A stretch of DNA of 64,000 nucleotides from Membranipora membranacea. Taxonomy: Eukaryota > Bryozoa > Gymnolaemata > Cheilostomatida > Membraniporidae. The stretch is taken from contig OU612072.1 of NCBI GenBank assembly GCA_914767715.1, positions 556,001 through 620,000 of the forward strand. The letters are read 5' to 3'. The notes beneath the pieces are model-generated. The model was not told the origin of the DNA and did not search any database. It worked only from the letters and a program-made list of their open reading frames with translations. The position numbers and the translations under genes are program-made. Positions 47,001 to 59,000 of this stretch are shown here, piece after piece. The stretch's first letter is position 1; each line of letters begins with the position of its first letter.

Positions 47001-50000
47001 CAGCCGTGAACCCAGTCTCTACCCAGATAGAGGCCGTACATCCAGCCCAAATCACTTTATGCAAATTAGAAGAGTTAATGTCGATCCTGACAAGCTTTTC
47101 GGACATAGTTGACTATCTGTAGGTAGAGCTGAGTTAGAATTTAGAGTTTATATCGAAGTTAATGGTAGAGGTGTTGATTTTACTTTAGACACAGGTTTTG
47201 ACGTAACTATCATTACTGATCAAACATCTCGTGATCTGAAATTAGAATTAAGGGAACCTAGTAGATTTCTAGTAGGTGCTGATTCGACTCCATTGAATGT
47301 TGCTGGCGAAAGCCTAGTAGAATTAAACAACAAAGGAATTATTATTAAATCGCTTGCACCGATTTTAAAAAATGCAACTAGGAATTTGTTGGGAATCGTA
47401 GAGATACGAGGACTTAATTTACTTGCAGTAGTTAATTCCATACAGCCAAATCGTAAAGCATTTGATCCATTTAAGGTATTTGTTAAGTTATTTGAAGGCT
47501 TAGGCACCATGCCTGAGACTTATAAGATAATTATGAAGACGGATGTTACCCCCTTTGAAATCCGCACACCCAGGTCAACTGCAATAGGTCTAAGAGAAAA
47601 GGCCAAGGCTGAATTACAAACTATGCTTGCCATGAATGTAATTGAAGTTGTAGAACATCCAACTGATTGGTGTTCGGGATTAACTATAGTGCCCAAAGCC
47701 CACCGTAAGATAAGAATGTGTGTTGACCTTACTATGTTAAATAGGGGTGTAAAAAGGGAACATTACCCCCTACCTCGAGTGATATGTTATCAAAGTTGTC
47801 GACAGGTCGATTGTTCTCCAAGTTGGATGCCAATTCTGGCTTTTGGCAAATTGTTTTGCATCCTGGTAGTAGAGCATTGACAACTTTTCTTACCCCTTTG
47901 GGACGGTATCAGTTCCGCCGTTTGCCATTTGGACTTTCATCCACCCCTGAAATTTTCCAGCGCTCCATGGAAAAGATACTTCTAGATTTAGAAGGAGTTA
48001 TTTGTATGATGGATGATGTTCTTGTCTTTGGTAGAAACGCAGAAGAGCATTGGTCTAGGCTGCGTTTGGTACTAGAAAGAATTGAAAATTCTGGTATGAC
48101 CTTGAAAAAGGAGAAATGTGAATTTGGCGTTACTGAAATTAAGTTTTTGGGACATGTTGTTTGTTTAGAACAGCTGTGGGCAACCTGCGGCCTTTTTGCC
48201 AGTGCGGCCTAATGGGTAATGTTTTGTGGCCTAATTGTGGCCGTATGCCTGTAAACCTTTTTATACATTAATTTTGTTCCCCTTTTGTTATGTGGAGAAC
48301 CAAGTATGCATAGTGCTCTGTAAGCTCAAAATATTTCTAAATAGTGGCCATTCTGCATTATGCTTGTAGCTTAGCTTCCCAGTCACTCTTACTACTTTAT
48401 TAAGTTGTTGTCCTTTCGAAATAACACAAAACAGTGACCTTTGAATGTTAAAATTACAAGTTTCTCAAACATAATAGTAATTTCTCTTTTTGCAAAACAG
48501 TCTCTGTGAACAAAAATTCCCTTTGTGACAAGTGCTCCTGCATTATGGCTGAAATGTTCCATATTGAATTCTTCATTTCACAATCATTTGCGAAAATTTC
48601 CCTACCTTGAGAGAGGGCAGGAGCTGTGAGGTGCAAACTTTGGCAGGAGATGAAAAATATTTAAAAAAAATATTTTCGCTCCGCGAAAATACTTCATTGT
48701 CCATCCCGCACTTACCCTCCTCATTGTCTTTCACATGAAACATGGGGATACAGACATGTACACAATCAAATCATGAGGTAAAATGACATCACAAAACTCA
48801 AGAAGATTAGATAAACCAATATTTCTGCTATGTTGATGGTTTTTGCAACATACTGCAGTTTTTAGACATAAATCTGTTTTAGTTTTTACACAAGTGGAAA
48901 TGCCAAAATTGCTATTCCAGTTCCAATTTTATCCCTGAAAAATATGTTGCGGCCTTTTGAGTTGATCTGGTTTAAAATGTGGCCTTTTTTAAGAAAAGGT
49001 TGCCCACCCATGGTTTAGAAGGTGTGAAATTAGACCCGGAAAAGGCCAAAACCATCATGTCAATTTCACCCCCCACTACTAAGAAAGAAGCTAAACGATT
49101 CTTAGGGATGGTCAATTATTTAAACAAGTTTAGTAGTAAGTTGGCTGAATTGTGTTCGCCTATTTATGAGACTACTAATTCCAGCCCATTTTATTGGGGA
49201 ATCGACCAACAAACAGCATTTGAAGAAATTAAGGTAGAGTTGTCTAGTGCTCCTGTCCTTTGTGCTTTTGACGTTAGAAGTAGGCATAAAGTATCAGCTG
49301 ATTCATCTAGAATAGCTCTTGGTGCTGTATTATTGCAGTTTACCGTCGACGAATTATGGCAGCCAGTTGAGTATGCATCTAGGAAATTACTTCCTGCTGA
49401 AAAGAACTATGCCATGATTGAATTAGAAGCATTAGGCATTACATGGGCCTGTGAGAAATTTGATTTCTATCTTGTTGGAAGAACATTCGAAATCGAGACA
49501 GATCATAAACCCCTGATCAGCTTGTTAGGTGAAAAGGACTTATCCCAACTCCCCTTAAGAGTCCAGCGATTTAAAATGAGGCTTATGAGGTATGATTTTA
49601 CTATCTCGCACACTCCTGGTGTTTGTATGTATATCACAGATTTCTTAAGTCGTCCTAATAGCCAGCCCAGTGGTAGTGATAAGGAAATTACAGAATTTCG
49701 CCTTGTTGAGTTCTACGTAGCTAGTAACATGAAGCATATCTGGCCTGAAAATTTTCAGGAGAGGGAATTGTTGCAAGCTATTATGAATGATACAATTTGT
49801 AAGGATATACAGCAGTGTATTCGGTTTGAATGGCCATTAGACATTTCTGGATGTGATGTGGAGGTTAAAAAGCTTTATCAAGTTAGAGATAGCCTCATAT
49901 TGTATGGTGATATAATTATGTATGAGTCAAGGCTTTATATCCCAAAAGCTTTGCGTCGCAAGTACTTAGAATTATGTCATGAAGGTCATCAGTATATTGG

Positions 50001-53000
50001 CAAATGTCAGAGAAGAGCGCGGCAATTGTTTTGGTGGCCAGGTTGTAGTAAGGAAGTTGAAGAATTCATTAGAAAGTGTGACATTTGTACCAAGTTTGGA
50101 AAAATTAAGCATGAGCCCATTGAAGACTGCGGCTAACCTGATGGACCTTGGTTAGAACTTGGTTCGGATACCCTTGAATTTAAAGGCCAGTGGTATCTAT
50201 TAGTTGTAGATTATTATACCACGTGGATTTAAGTTAGACCGTTGTTGTTGCTGTCTTCCTATAATGTTATTCAAGAATTTAAGTCAATATTTTCTTGTTT
50301 TGGAGTGCCTATATTATTAAGAAGTGACAATGCAGGTTGCTATGCTAGTCAGAGTTTTAGAGATTTTGCTAAGACTTGGGGTTTCGACCAAAGATTTAGC
50401 AGCCCTCGTTATCCGCAAAGTAATGGTTTAGCGGAACGCTCTGTTCGTACCTTTAAGAATTCGTTGAAAAAATCTGATGATATTTTTTCTGCTTTGTTAG
50501 CTTACCGAGCCACACCCTTGTCTGAGGGATTTTCGCCCGGTGAGTTAATGTTTGGTAGGCGTATGAAACCGCCGCTGGGTCATCCAACAAGTATTGAAGT
50601 TGATTACAAGGAATTTGAGAAGGTTTGTTTGCAGAAACGCAAAGATGCTTTTCATAAGTGGAATCAAAAGCACCATGCTAAATATCTGCCAGAATTATTG
50701 CCAGGCCAAATTGTGTGGGTTAAAGCCCCTACTGACGCTAGTCAAGAAGGAATTGTTTTGTACAAGGATGAGTCACATCCTAAAAGCTATTGGATTAAAA
50801 CAGGCTTAAGTACGGTACGCAGAAACCGTAAACATTTGTTTTTGTTACAGAAAACCAATCACCCAATTAGCGGGCCAGCCGATTCCATCATGCCTCTTGC
50901 ATTAGAGTGGTATTTTGAATCAACAGGTGATAAAGGGTGTGAGGTTGTGCCTATTGCTAATCCTGGTGTGAGCTTTGATCCTAATACAGTAGGGGTTGAG
51001 GCACCTGTAGCGGGTGAAAGCAACATTAGTGCTTATGCTTTGGGTGATGATGTAGCTTTGCACGATAGTAATGATGAAATTAATGCCAGTACTGACACGT
51101 CGGGTCATGATCTAGCTGATCCCAGTCTTGATTTACAAGTAGAGCTTAATACTGATAATGACGCTAGTACTGACATTGTGATTGATAATCTAGCTGGACC
51201 CAGTATTGAGTTGCCGTTAAACCCCATCAGTGAGGCAACTAATGCCAAAGCTGACTTGTCAATTAGTATGGGAAACCCTGTTATGACAGAGGAGTTACAA
51301 CCCACCAAACCTGCAGTAACTCGGTCAGGCAAGCAACCTAAGCCTACCAAGAAAGACGAATTTGTGTACTTTGCAGATTAAGGTAATGTCAAAGACTGAT
51401 CCGAATATCAACATATCATATACCGTTGGAAAGCTGCCGAGCTACTGAAAATGAATACCTGAACAAAAACTTGATTCGACGACGTTGTGTCATTAAAGGG
51501 AGGAAATGAGGCAGAAAACGCTGTTTTTGTCAAAGCAGATGGAGGAGTCAAATTAATTGCAAGAAATTTCAAAACAGGTAAAATGTATACTTAGAGATTG
51601 AGTTCATAGTAAAATTTGATTTTCTTTGATATACGACTGGTCTAAACTGACTTTTTACGTCACGCCATACAACGCATTTTTTTGGTGAAGCCATGAAAAT
51701 ATGTGAAATTTCAATTATTAATTGAGAACAGATCATAGGCTCGAAACAAAATTAATTATGATTTTCCCTTAGAGTACACTTCAAATGTCATACATATTGA
51801 CTTTAAGCAAATTACCTTGCATATTGCGAAAACAGTGGAGTCTCGAATACACCTGATATTTTTCGCATTTTTTGCATAACGTCAAATGTGCTGTCCAAAT
51901 GACCATTATTGTGGCCAAACAAAGTTTTTTTGAAAGTTGTCACATACAAAGCCGCTTTTATTACCCATGGTGCACGCATGAAATGCCAACAGATTTTTTC
52001 ACTGCATCTTCGTTTTTCTTGAATTTAACGCAAAAGAATGGCCAAAAACTCCTCAAAAGTCCCAAAAAATAGCTGTTTTTTGGCATTCTTTTGCGTTAAA
52101 TTCAGGAAAAACGAGGATGCAGGGAAAAAATCTTTTGGCATTTCCTGTGTGCACCATGGCTAATGAAAGCGGCTTCGTATGTGAGAACTTTCAAAAAAAC
52201 TTTGTTTAGCCACAATAATGGTCATTTGGACAGCACATTTGATGTTATGCAAAAGTTGCAAAAAATATTAGCTGTATTCGAGAGTCTTCTGTTTTCGCAA
52301 TATGCAAGCTAATTTGTTGAAAATTAATAGGTATGGCATTTGAAGTGTATGTACTCTAAGGGAAAATCATAATTAATTTTGTTTCGAGCCTATGATCTGT
52401 TCTGAATTAATGATTTAAATTTCACATATTTTCACGGCTTCACAAAAAAAATGCATTGTATGGCGTGAAGTAAAAAATCAGTTTAGACTAGTCATATATC
52501 AAAGAAAATCAAATTTTACGATGAATGCAATCTCTACGTATGCATTCCACCTGGTCTGAAATTTTTTGCATGTAATTTGACTCCCCCATCTGCTTTGACA
52601 AAAACAGCATTTTCTGCCTCATTTCCTCCCTAAAATGACACAACGTCATTGAACCAAGTTTTTGTTCAGGTATTCGTTTTCAGTAGCTCGGCAGCTTTCC
52701 AACGGTATATGATATGTTGATATTCGGATCGGTCTTTGACATTACCTTAAGAAGTTAATTGTATGTGTAAATTATATTTGCTGTATGGTTATGAATATGA
52801 ACTTATGAATTGTTCCCTTTTGTCTATTTGCAGATTGTCTGTAATACTCTCACCGTACTTAGTACCAGAATACTCATACTAGCGAAGCAAGTCGTAACTG
52901 ATGGCAGACGGTAAGTCTCCACAGAATCAGGCATTCTGCCCGAAGTGAAAGAAGCACAATCCAAAGCATGCGTTTGGATATTGTCCTTTGTTGAAATGCT

Positions 53001-56000
53001 TTTGGAAGCATTTTGGGGAGTTCGGACACTCCAAGGATAATGGTCATAATGTTTTGTGTTGGAATTGTGGTGGCCCCGGTCACTTTAAAGATAGCTGTGG
53101 CAATCCCAAAGTGAAGTTAATTGAAGTGTCGACCCCCAACGGCACAAAGTCATTTAAACCCAAGCCCCCGAGAAAAGTTCCCGCTGCCACAGCCCCCCGT
53201 CCAGCAGATTTAGGTTCAGAAGTCACATCTGTTCTGTTGGCCCCTCCCACGGTCCCAACCGCCACTATCCCGTCCCTTCTAGGCTTGAAGACTTATTCCT
53301 CCGTGCTTAAGCCTACCCCACAAGTCAAACGCCCCGCCCCGTATTTAGCTGATACCTCCAGCGAATCCCCGGCCCCTTCTAAAGAGACCGCCCAAGATCT
53401 GGTCGAAGTTTTTGATTCCTTTAAATGCTGATTTGGAATTGCGAGAAGGCCAGCTCGCAGAACTTGACGCCGAGGAGGCACAGCCCTAGAAAATTTATAG
53501 AGCCAAAAGACGTGATATAGAGGTGCGGCGCGCAGCCATCCTCGAGGCTCAAGCACAGGAAAGTGAGATGAGATCTGCCATGGCCAAGGCAGAAGAATTT
53601 ATGAACTTTTTAAAATGCTCACTTATGGCCAAACCTGTTGCGAGTTCCCCGGTCCCTGCAGAGTCAATTGAGCCGGTAGCTTCATCCCCGAAGCCAAGTT
53701 GCCCCAGTAACCCGGCCCAGGAATTAGCTCCTTCGAGCGCGTCCATTAACTCCCCGACCCCGGAATTAGCTATTCCAGAGGCCCCTCCCCTTCCTGAGAT
53801 CTTTGCGGGTAGAATTACCCAAGGAGAGTCCGTTGAGTCCGTGGAACAAATGAAGTGTTAAGATACCTCTTTGCATGAAATGAGTCAACCACTTGGTACC
53901 AGCCCAAGTACAAGTCCAATTCAGTCAGCTTCCACCCCTCCCCGTTCCATGTTTGAAGCCTTAAAAGAGAAGCTTGACATTAAAGAGAAGTTGACAAACC
54001 TCATGTCTAAGTCGATTGCCAAAAAGAAATTGGCGAAGGGGGAGGATAGTGAAGAAGACCTCCTACGGAAGGCAGACCGTCTCTGTGAGAATGATTAATA
54101 ACCACATGTACCCAGTGGGGAAATTAAAGTGATTTTGCTTGGAGAGCGGAATTGTAAATTCAATTGAATTGTAAATTGTCTCTTTAGTCTGCGGAATGGA
54201 TTTGTCCAAATTGAATTAATTCTGCATTGGAATTGTCTCCTCCCTGGCGGCGACGAGGAAAAGGAAAGGCATGTGAGGTTATCCGAGACCTTAGCAGACC
54301 AGCACCTTATCGGAATTGTACCATCTAGACCGAGAGTGCTGACAGGCTATTAATCTTGACCTTGGACAATCAACGCGACATCTCGTCCACTTTACAGTAC
54401 ATCTTTATAGGTGAGTAGACGTTCAAATAAATTGCTCTCTTATATTATACTGTATACCATATATCAAACCTCGCTACGTCTAGCTTTGCACAAATATCAC
54501 AAACCCTATTTTCACTCAGCAAAAAAGAGCCTTGAGAATTGTGGCCAATGTTCAACATAATTTTTTTATTTGTCACCTACTAATGACCTATGTACATCAC
54601 TTAAAATTTTACCCCTTTCAATACTGAGCAATTATTTTACTTGCATTACGGGATTTAAGGCTCTGAATAATTTATCACCTCAATACATCTCTGATTTTTT
54701 TATTCCCACACCACACCGATTTCCAAGAAGAGATACACACTTACTTAAAGGGCAACCAAGGTTTCGCAGCAATGCATTATTGGGTAGCAGATAATGTGCT
54801 GGGCAGCATCAGCTTTGTGCATTACACGATGCAAAACTCAAAGTAGTTGCTGACTCTAAGCTGGGTAACACTTCAGTTTAAGGGAGGTTCCAAGACTTTG
54901 CTGTAATAATTATAGAGCACAGGCTAAATAATAACAGGAACAGGAAACTGCTACGTGTTATTCTCTTTTAGCTGAGTTTGAGTACCTGATGGAAGAAATG
55001 TTTCACAAGAATTCTGGCTGAATAATCATCCAAATTATATTTTGTCTTTTTCCACATACAGAAGGTGCAATCTGCTATTAATCAATGGCCCTCAATGAGA
55101 AGTTGTTTGAAACCTTGGTTGCCCTTTAAACCTCCATTAGACAACTTAAACCACAAAATAGCAACAAACTTTAATATTTTACCCTCTTCATTGAGAACCA
55201 CTCTTACTTTAAATAATATTATGTTTAAGAAAAGGCTAATGCAACATTTTTTCAGTTTATTGGCATAGTCTTATTTTTTGTTGAATCTTTGTTTGTATCA
55301 TTTTTCTTTTTGCCATTTATGTCACATCATGAAAAACATTTGAAATAATAAATTGTTGCTGACAATAAAAGTATATATATATATATATATATATTGCAGA
55401 TAAGACAGCTGTATGATGAGAAATCAGAACTAGAGTCTAAATGTACAGAGATGCCTGAATCACTGAGTGAGACTGAGAATAGACTGAGATCTGTAGACTC
55501 AGGTAATTATTTCACCTATGATCTGTGATTAGACACCACTTCCGCGGACGCCCCACCCGCACCCTTTTCATATTGTAAAGTAGTTTGATAGGACACTATG
55601 AGGAAGCTAAGCTATCAATCTTTTTATGGGCTGTCATTGTGCCAAAATAAACAGCACATTTCACGATTCTGACTCACAAACAGGTCTATTTATTGTTGAG
55701 TGTATAGATACGATACGATATAGATATCTATCTCAGATTGTTTTCATAGCTGTAGGAGTAATGATGACTATCTTCTGTGTGTCTGGTGAAAACAAAAACT
55801 ATAGTAGATTACACCCTGTACAGGCAGGGGAGGGGTATATCTTTTTTTGTGGGTTGACACCAGCTTGATCCTCATGATATATGTAAATTAATGAATATCT
55901 TGAGTTAAAGTTTATGAGGCAGCTAGGAAGTCTTTACTCATTCGTGTATCTATTTATGTTATGAGTTACGGGAAGCTTCCGTTTGGTTATTTCAACATTC

Positions 56001-59000
56001 TGCTTTCATAACAGCCATTAACTAATGTGTCAGAGAAGCTCATATATCCACCAGTAGGAATTATCTCTACCAAGTGCCTGAAGAATGGGATTTATGTATA
56101 CAAGAGATGAGTTATTGTCCCCTATTTAAGAGAGAGATGAGTTTTTCTCTCTACTATTTTAAAGAGAGATGAGTTAGGTAATACACCTGCAATTAGGTGA
56201 AGGTCAACTTGTTGCACCCATCCTCCAAAATAAAATGACTAGTATGCTGACGACAAATAAGGACCCAGGCAAATTGATAGTACTGCAGTCAGTAATATTG
56301 AGGCATGAAAATGTTGCCTGTTGTATTTACAATTGAAATTTCGGTGATTTGAGGTTTTAAATAATTTTAGCAAAATCAATTTGGGGCGCTTTATGCAGAC
56401 AAGTCAGTTGAGGCAAAACTAGCTGGAAAACCTGTAAAAATGCACTTGCTCCGTTTGATTGAGCGCCGAAAAAATCTGACAACTGATTTCCTTTCAATAC
56501 TCTCAAGTATGTCAGAGCAGAAGCAGACCATCGTTTTGAGTGGTCTGGTTAAAGAATTGAAAGAAGCTGAAGCAGGCTTTTGGAGGTGAGAAGTCAACAT
56601 AATTTGCGTGTAAAGCAATGGGGAAATAAATAGAGGTGTTGGACCTAATAGTGGCATTAGCAGACAATCAGCTGACCTTACAAATGAATGAAAAACAAAA
56701 CAAACAAATATCTTCTTGGCCACCTTATGCTTTGTGGCACAGCAAGTTGATGGTACGGGTGTAGGCTTCTGCCTCTGGGGGTTGTTTGGTGTGGACTGGT
56801 GGCACATCATCCAGGGGTTATGGTATGATGAGGGTTGAATGGAGTGATGGGGAGAGTAGGGTGCTGGGTGTGCATAGGGTAAGGATGATGTGTTCCCTCC
56901 GCACCACACAGCTTCCAGTTGGCTACGAGGCCTCGCACTTGTGTCACAACAAGCTGTGCCTTTCGGTCCACCACCTGAGCCTAGAGTCAAACTGGGTAAA
57001 TATGCAGCGCGGGAGGTGCTTTCATGACAGCCAGTGCAGTGGCCATGCTGCTGGCTACCCGAACTGCTTGATTTAATAATTATCACTACTATCAGGTACT
57101 GTACTGTATTCACTCATCTGCCTGCCCCCCCCCCCATCTGATTTGGTGTTTGCTTTCTCATATAATATATTATCTGGCTATAATCCCTCATTGCACACAC
57201 ACTCACACATATTACACCGTATGGGATTTGTAATGAAGACCCGCGTGCATGTATTATAATTATTCATCATTCCTGCCCAGACATGTCCAGACATGTTTAC
57301 TGCTTATTTAATATATTCGTATGTTACTGTGTGACGTTGTGCAGCATTGTATTGTATGATAGAACGTTGTGTGTATGTAAAGAAAAAAACAAGATGTTCA
57401 CTGAGGCTGAAAAAGGTCGTTTTGGCCTGTGCAGTAATCATGCTCAACTGCGCGCGAAAGGCGAACGGCGACTCTGCTTGTTGTTTTGCTGCAGATATAG
57501 TCATGGTCACGATTTTCAACGGCTATCTTTCTTTTGATCCAATCTTGGGCCGCTCTCATGCGGCTCATTGCCCTCATCTTTTTATACTGTCCGCTTATTT
57601 GTAGTGCTCTGGCACGTTTGATACTTTTTTGCTACGACTGAAGCCGCTTGATGGCATTTTGGCTTAACGGGCAGCCGACATCGGCAAGCTTCTCTGCCAC
57701 AGAGCCATGTCCATTGTTGTGGCGGTAAACTGCACTGCTGGCTCTGCCGCGGTAGATTTTACTGAATAGGACATTCTTTGGCATATTTTTACTCAATGCC
57801 CTGTTAAATGCCTCGTTGCGCTGTGTACTAAAGCCAAGCTTTGTCGCTTGAAGGGCCTTGGCATGAAGGCGAATATTGAAAACATCTAACAGTTTTTTTT
57901 TTCTCTTCTTTGTTGCAGTTTATATGCCCCAGACCAGCAGCACGGAACAGTGAGCTACTGAGCATCCAGTTGTCCTCTTCTGTCCCGCAGCAGCTGCTGC
58001 CAACCAGTCTAGAACACATCTGATAATTGCCGCCGAAGCACTCCACGGCCGTACTGACCAGATGATTTACTTGGATTATCGATAAACCCAGCTTGGACGA
58101 TTGCTGCGCAATGATACTTGAACTGTACTTGACGTCTTTTGCCAGCAACTTCTTAAGTGAGTCAATTGTCTTTACCCTGGCGCAACTGAATGTCTCTTTC
58201 CTGAAGTTCACCTTCTCTATAGCTCTAACCTGTGAGTTGCCCAGGTGAGATGGGTCGGACTGGGCCGTAACAGTCCACTTTTCTCGCCTCGCACTCAACA
58301 AAGCCTGATAGGGCTTTGCACCCTGCCCATCGTTGTCCGATGTCACCGTCACCGGGATGAGCCCGCGTGTCAGCAAGCTCACGCCCAATTTGGTATTCAT
58401 GGGCCCCTCCAGAATGTTCTCCTCTTTAGGCAGGGTGGCACTGCAGTCATGCTGCGTGTGTTCATGGGCACAGACTGCTGTGTTGTTGTGCTGGCGCAGC
58501 CTGCACCCCTTTTAGCAGACCTTGTTCTCAATGACGTAGTCTAATACGCTCCCTGTACAGCTGTCGATGGCAGTCGTGACGGCTTGTGTTGCACAGAGGC
58601 CCATCTTCTTTCTATTGCCAAACCTTGACGAATTGTAGCGGCTGTCCACTGATATGGCAATCTCCCCCTCTCTCCCCCCGCTCAGGCCATATTGTTTGTT
58701 ATCATTTAATTTTTCCCCTGCCAGTCCGTTCAGATCTCTGTTATTTATGTCTGTCATCTCATTGTCCACAAGCTTGGCCAGCTTCTGGCAGTTGGATTGA
58801 GCCAGCGGGGACATGTCAAGCAATGCAAACAGCTGACATGCCCCGTGCATGCCAAGGCAGCTATCCTGCACGGCATGCCCAAATAATTTGTTGATAGCTG
58901 CCCGCTTCGGCCCCCTCCTGCTCTCCCGCGCTGCTTTGTAGAGCGGATAAACTTCAGTAAAGCTGCACCCTTTTGACCCGCATGTTAATGATATGCTGCA

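Larger units (their letters stand above)
45284..54490 (+). mobile_element. Ty3/gypsy-type LTR retrotransposon, complete with nested insertions
   Basis: It is bounded by two 219-bp direct LTRs beginning TGTG and ending CA. The five bases CAAAT sit on both sides (45279-45283 and 54491-54495) as a perfect target-site duplication. Order: 5' LTR, leader, gag with zinc knuckles, protease, RT, RNase H, integrase, then an extra zinc-knuckle ORF, polypurine tract, 3' LTR. The order RT-RH-IN places it in Ty3/gypsy. The LTRs differ at about 16 of 219 positions by my count, so insertion is not recent. A hAT-like MITE splits the RT and a foldback element sits after pol. The internal frames carry several stops and frameshifts. 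Confidence 0.95.

Noticed and set aside
52901-54098. Envelope gene of a retrovirus-like element
   Set aside because: No signal peptide, membrane segment or fusion-type region; a CCHC knuckle and Pro-rich linker indicate a different type of protein.
56391-57113. 240-codon open frame on the minus strand
   Set aside because: It lies antisense to the HNH exon and the exon in the direct repeat, has low-complexity composition and no domain; the plus-strand reading has clear motifs and splice sites.
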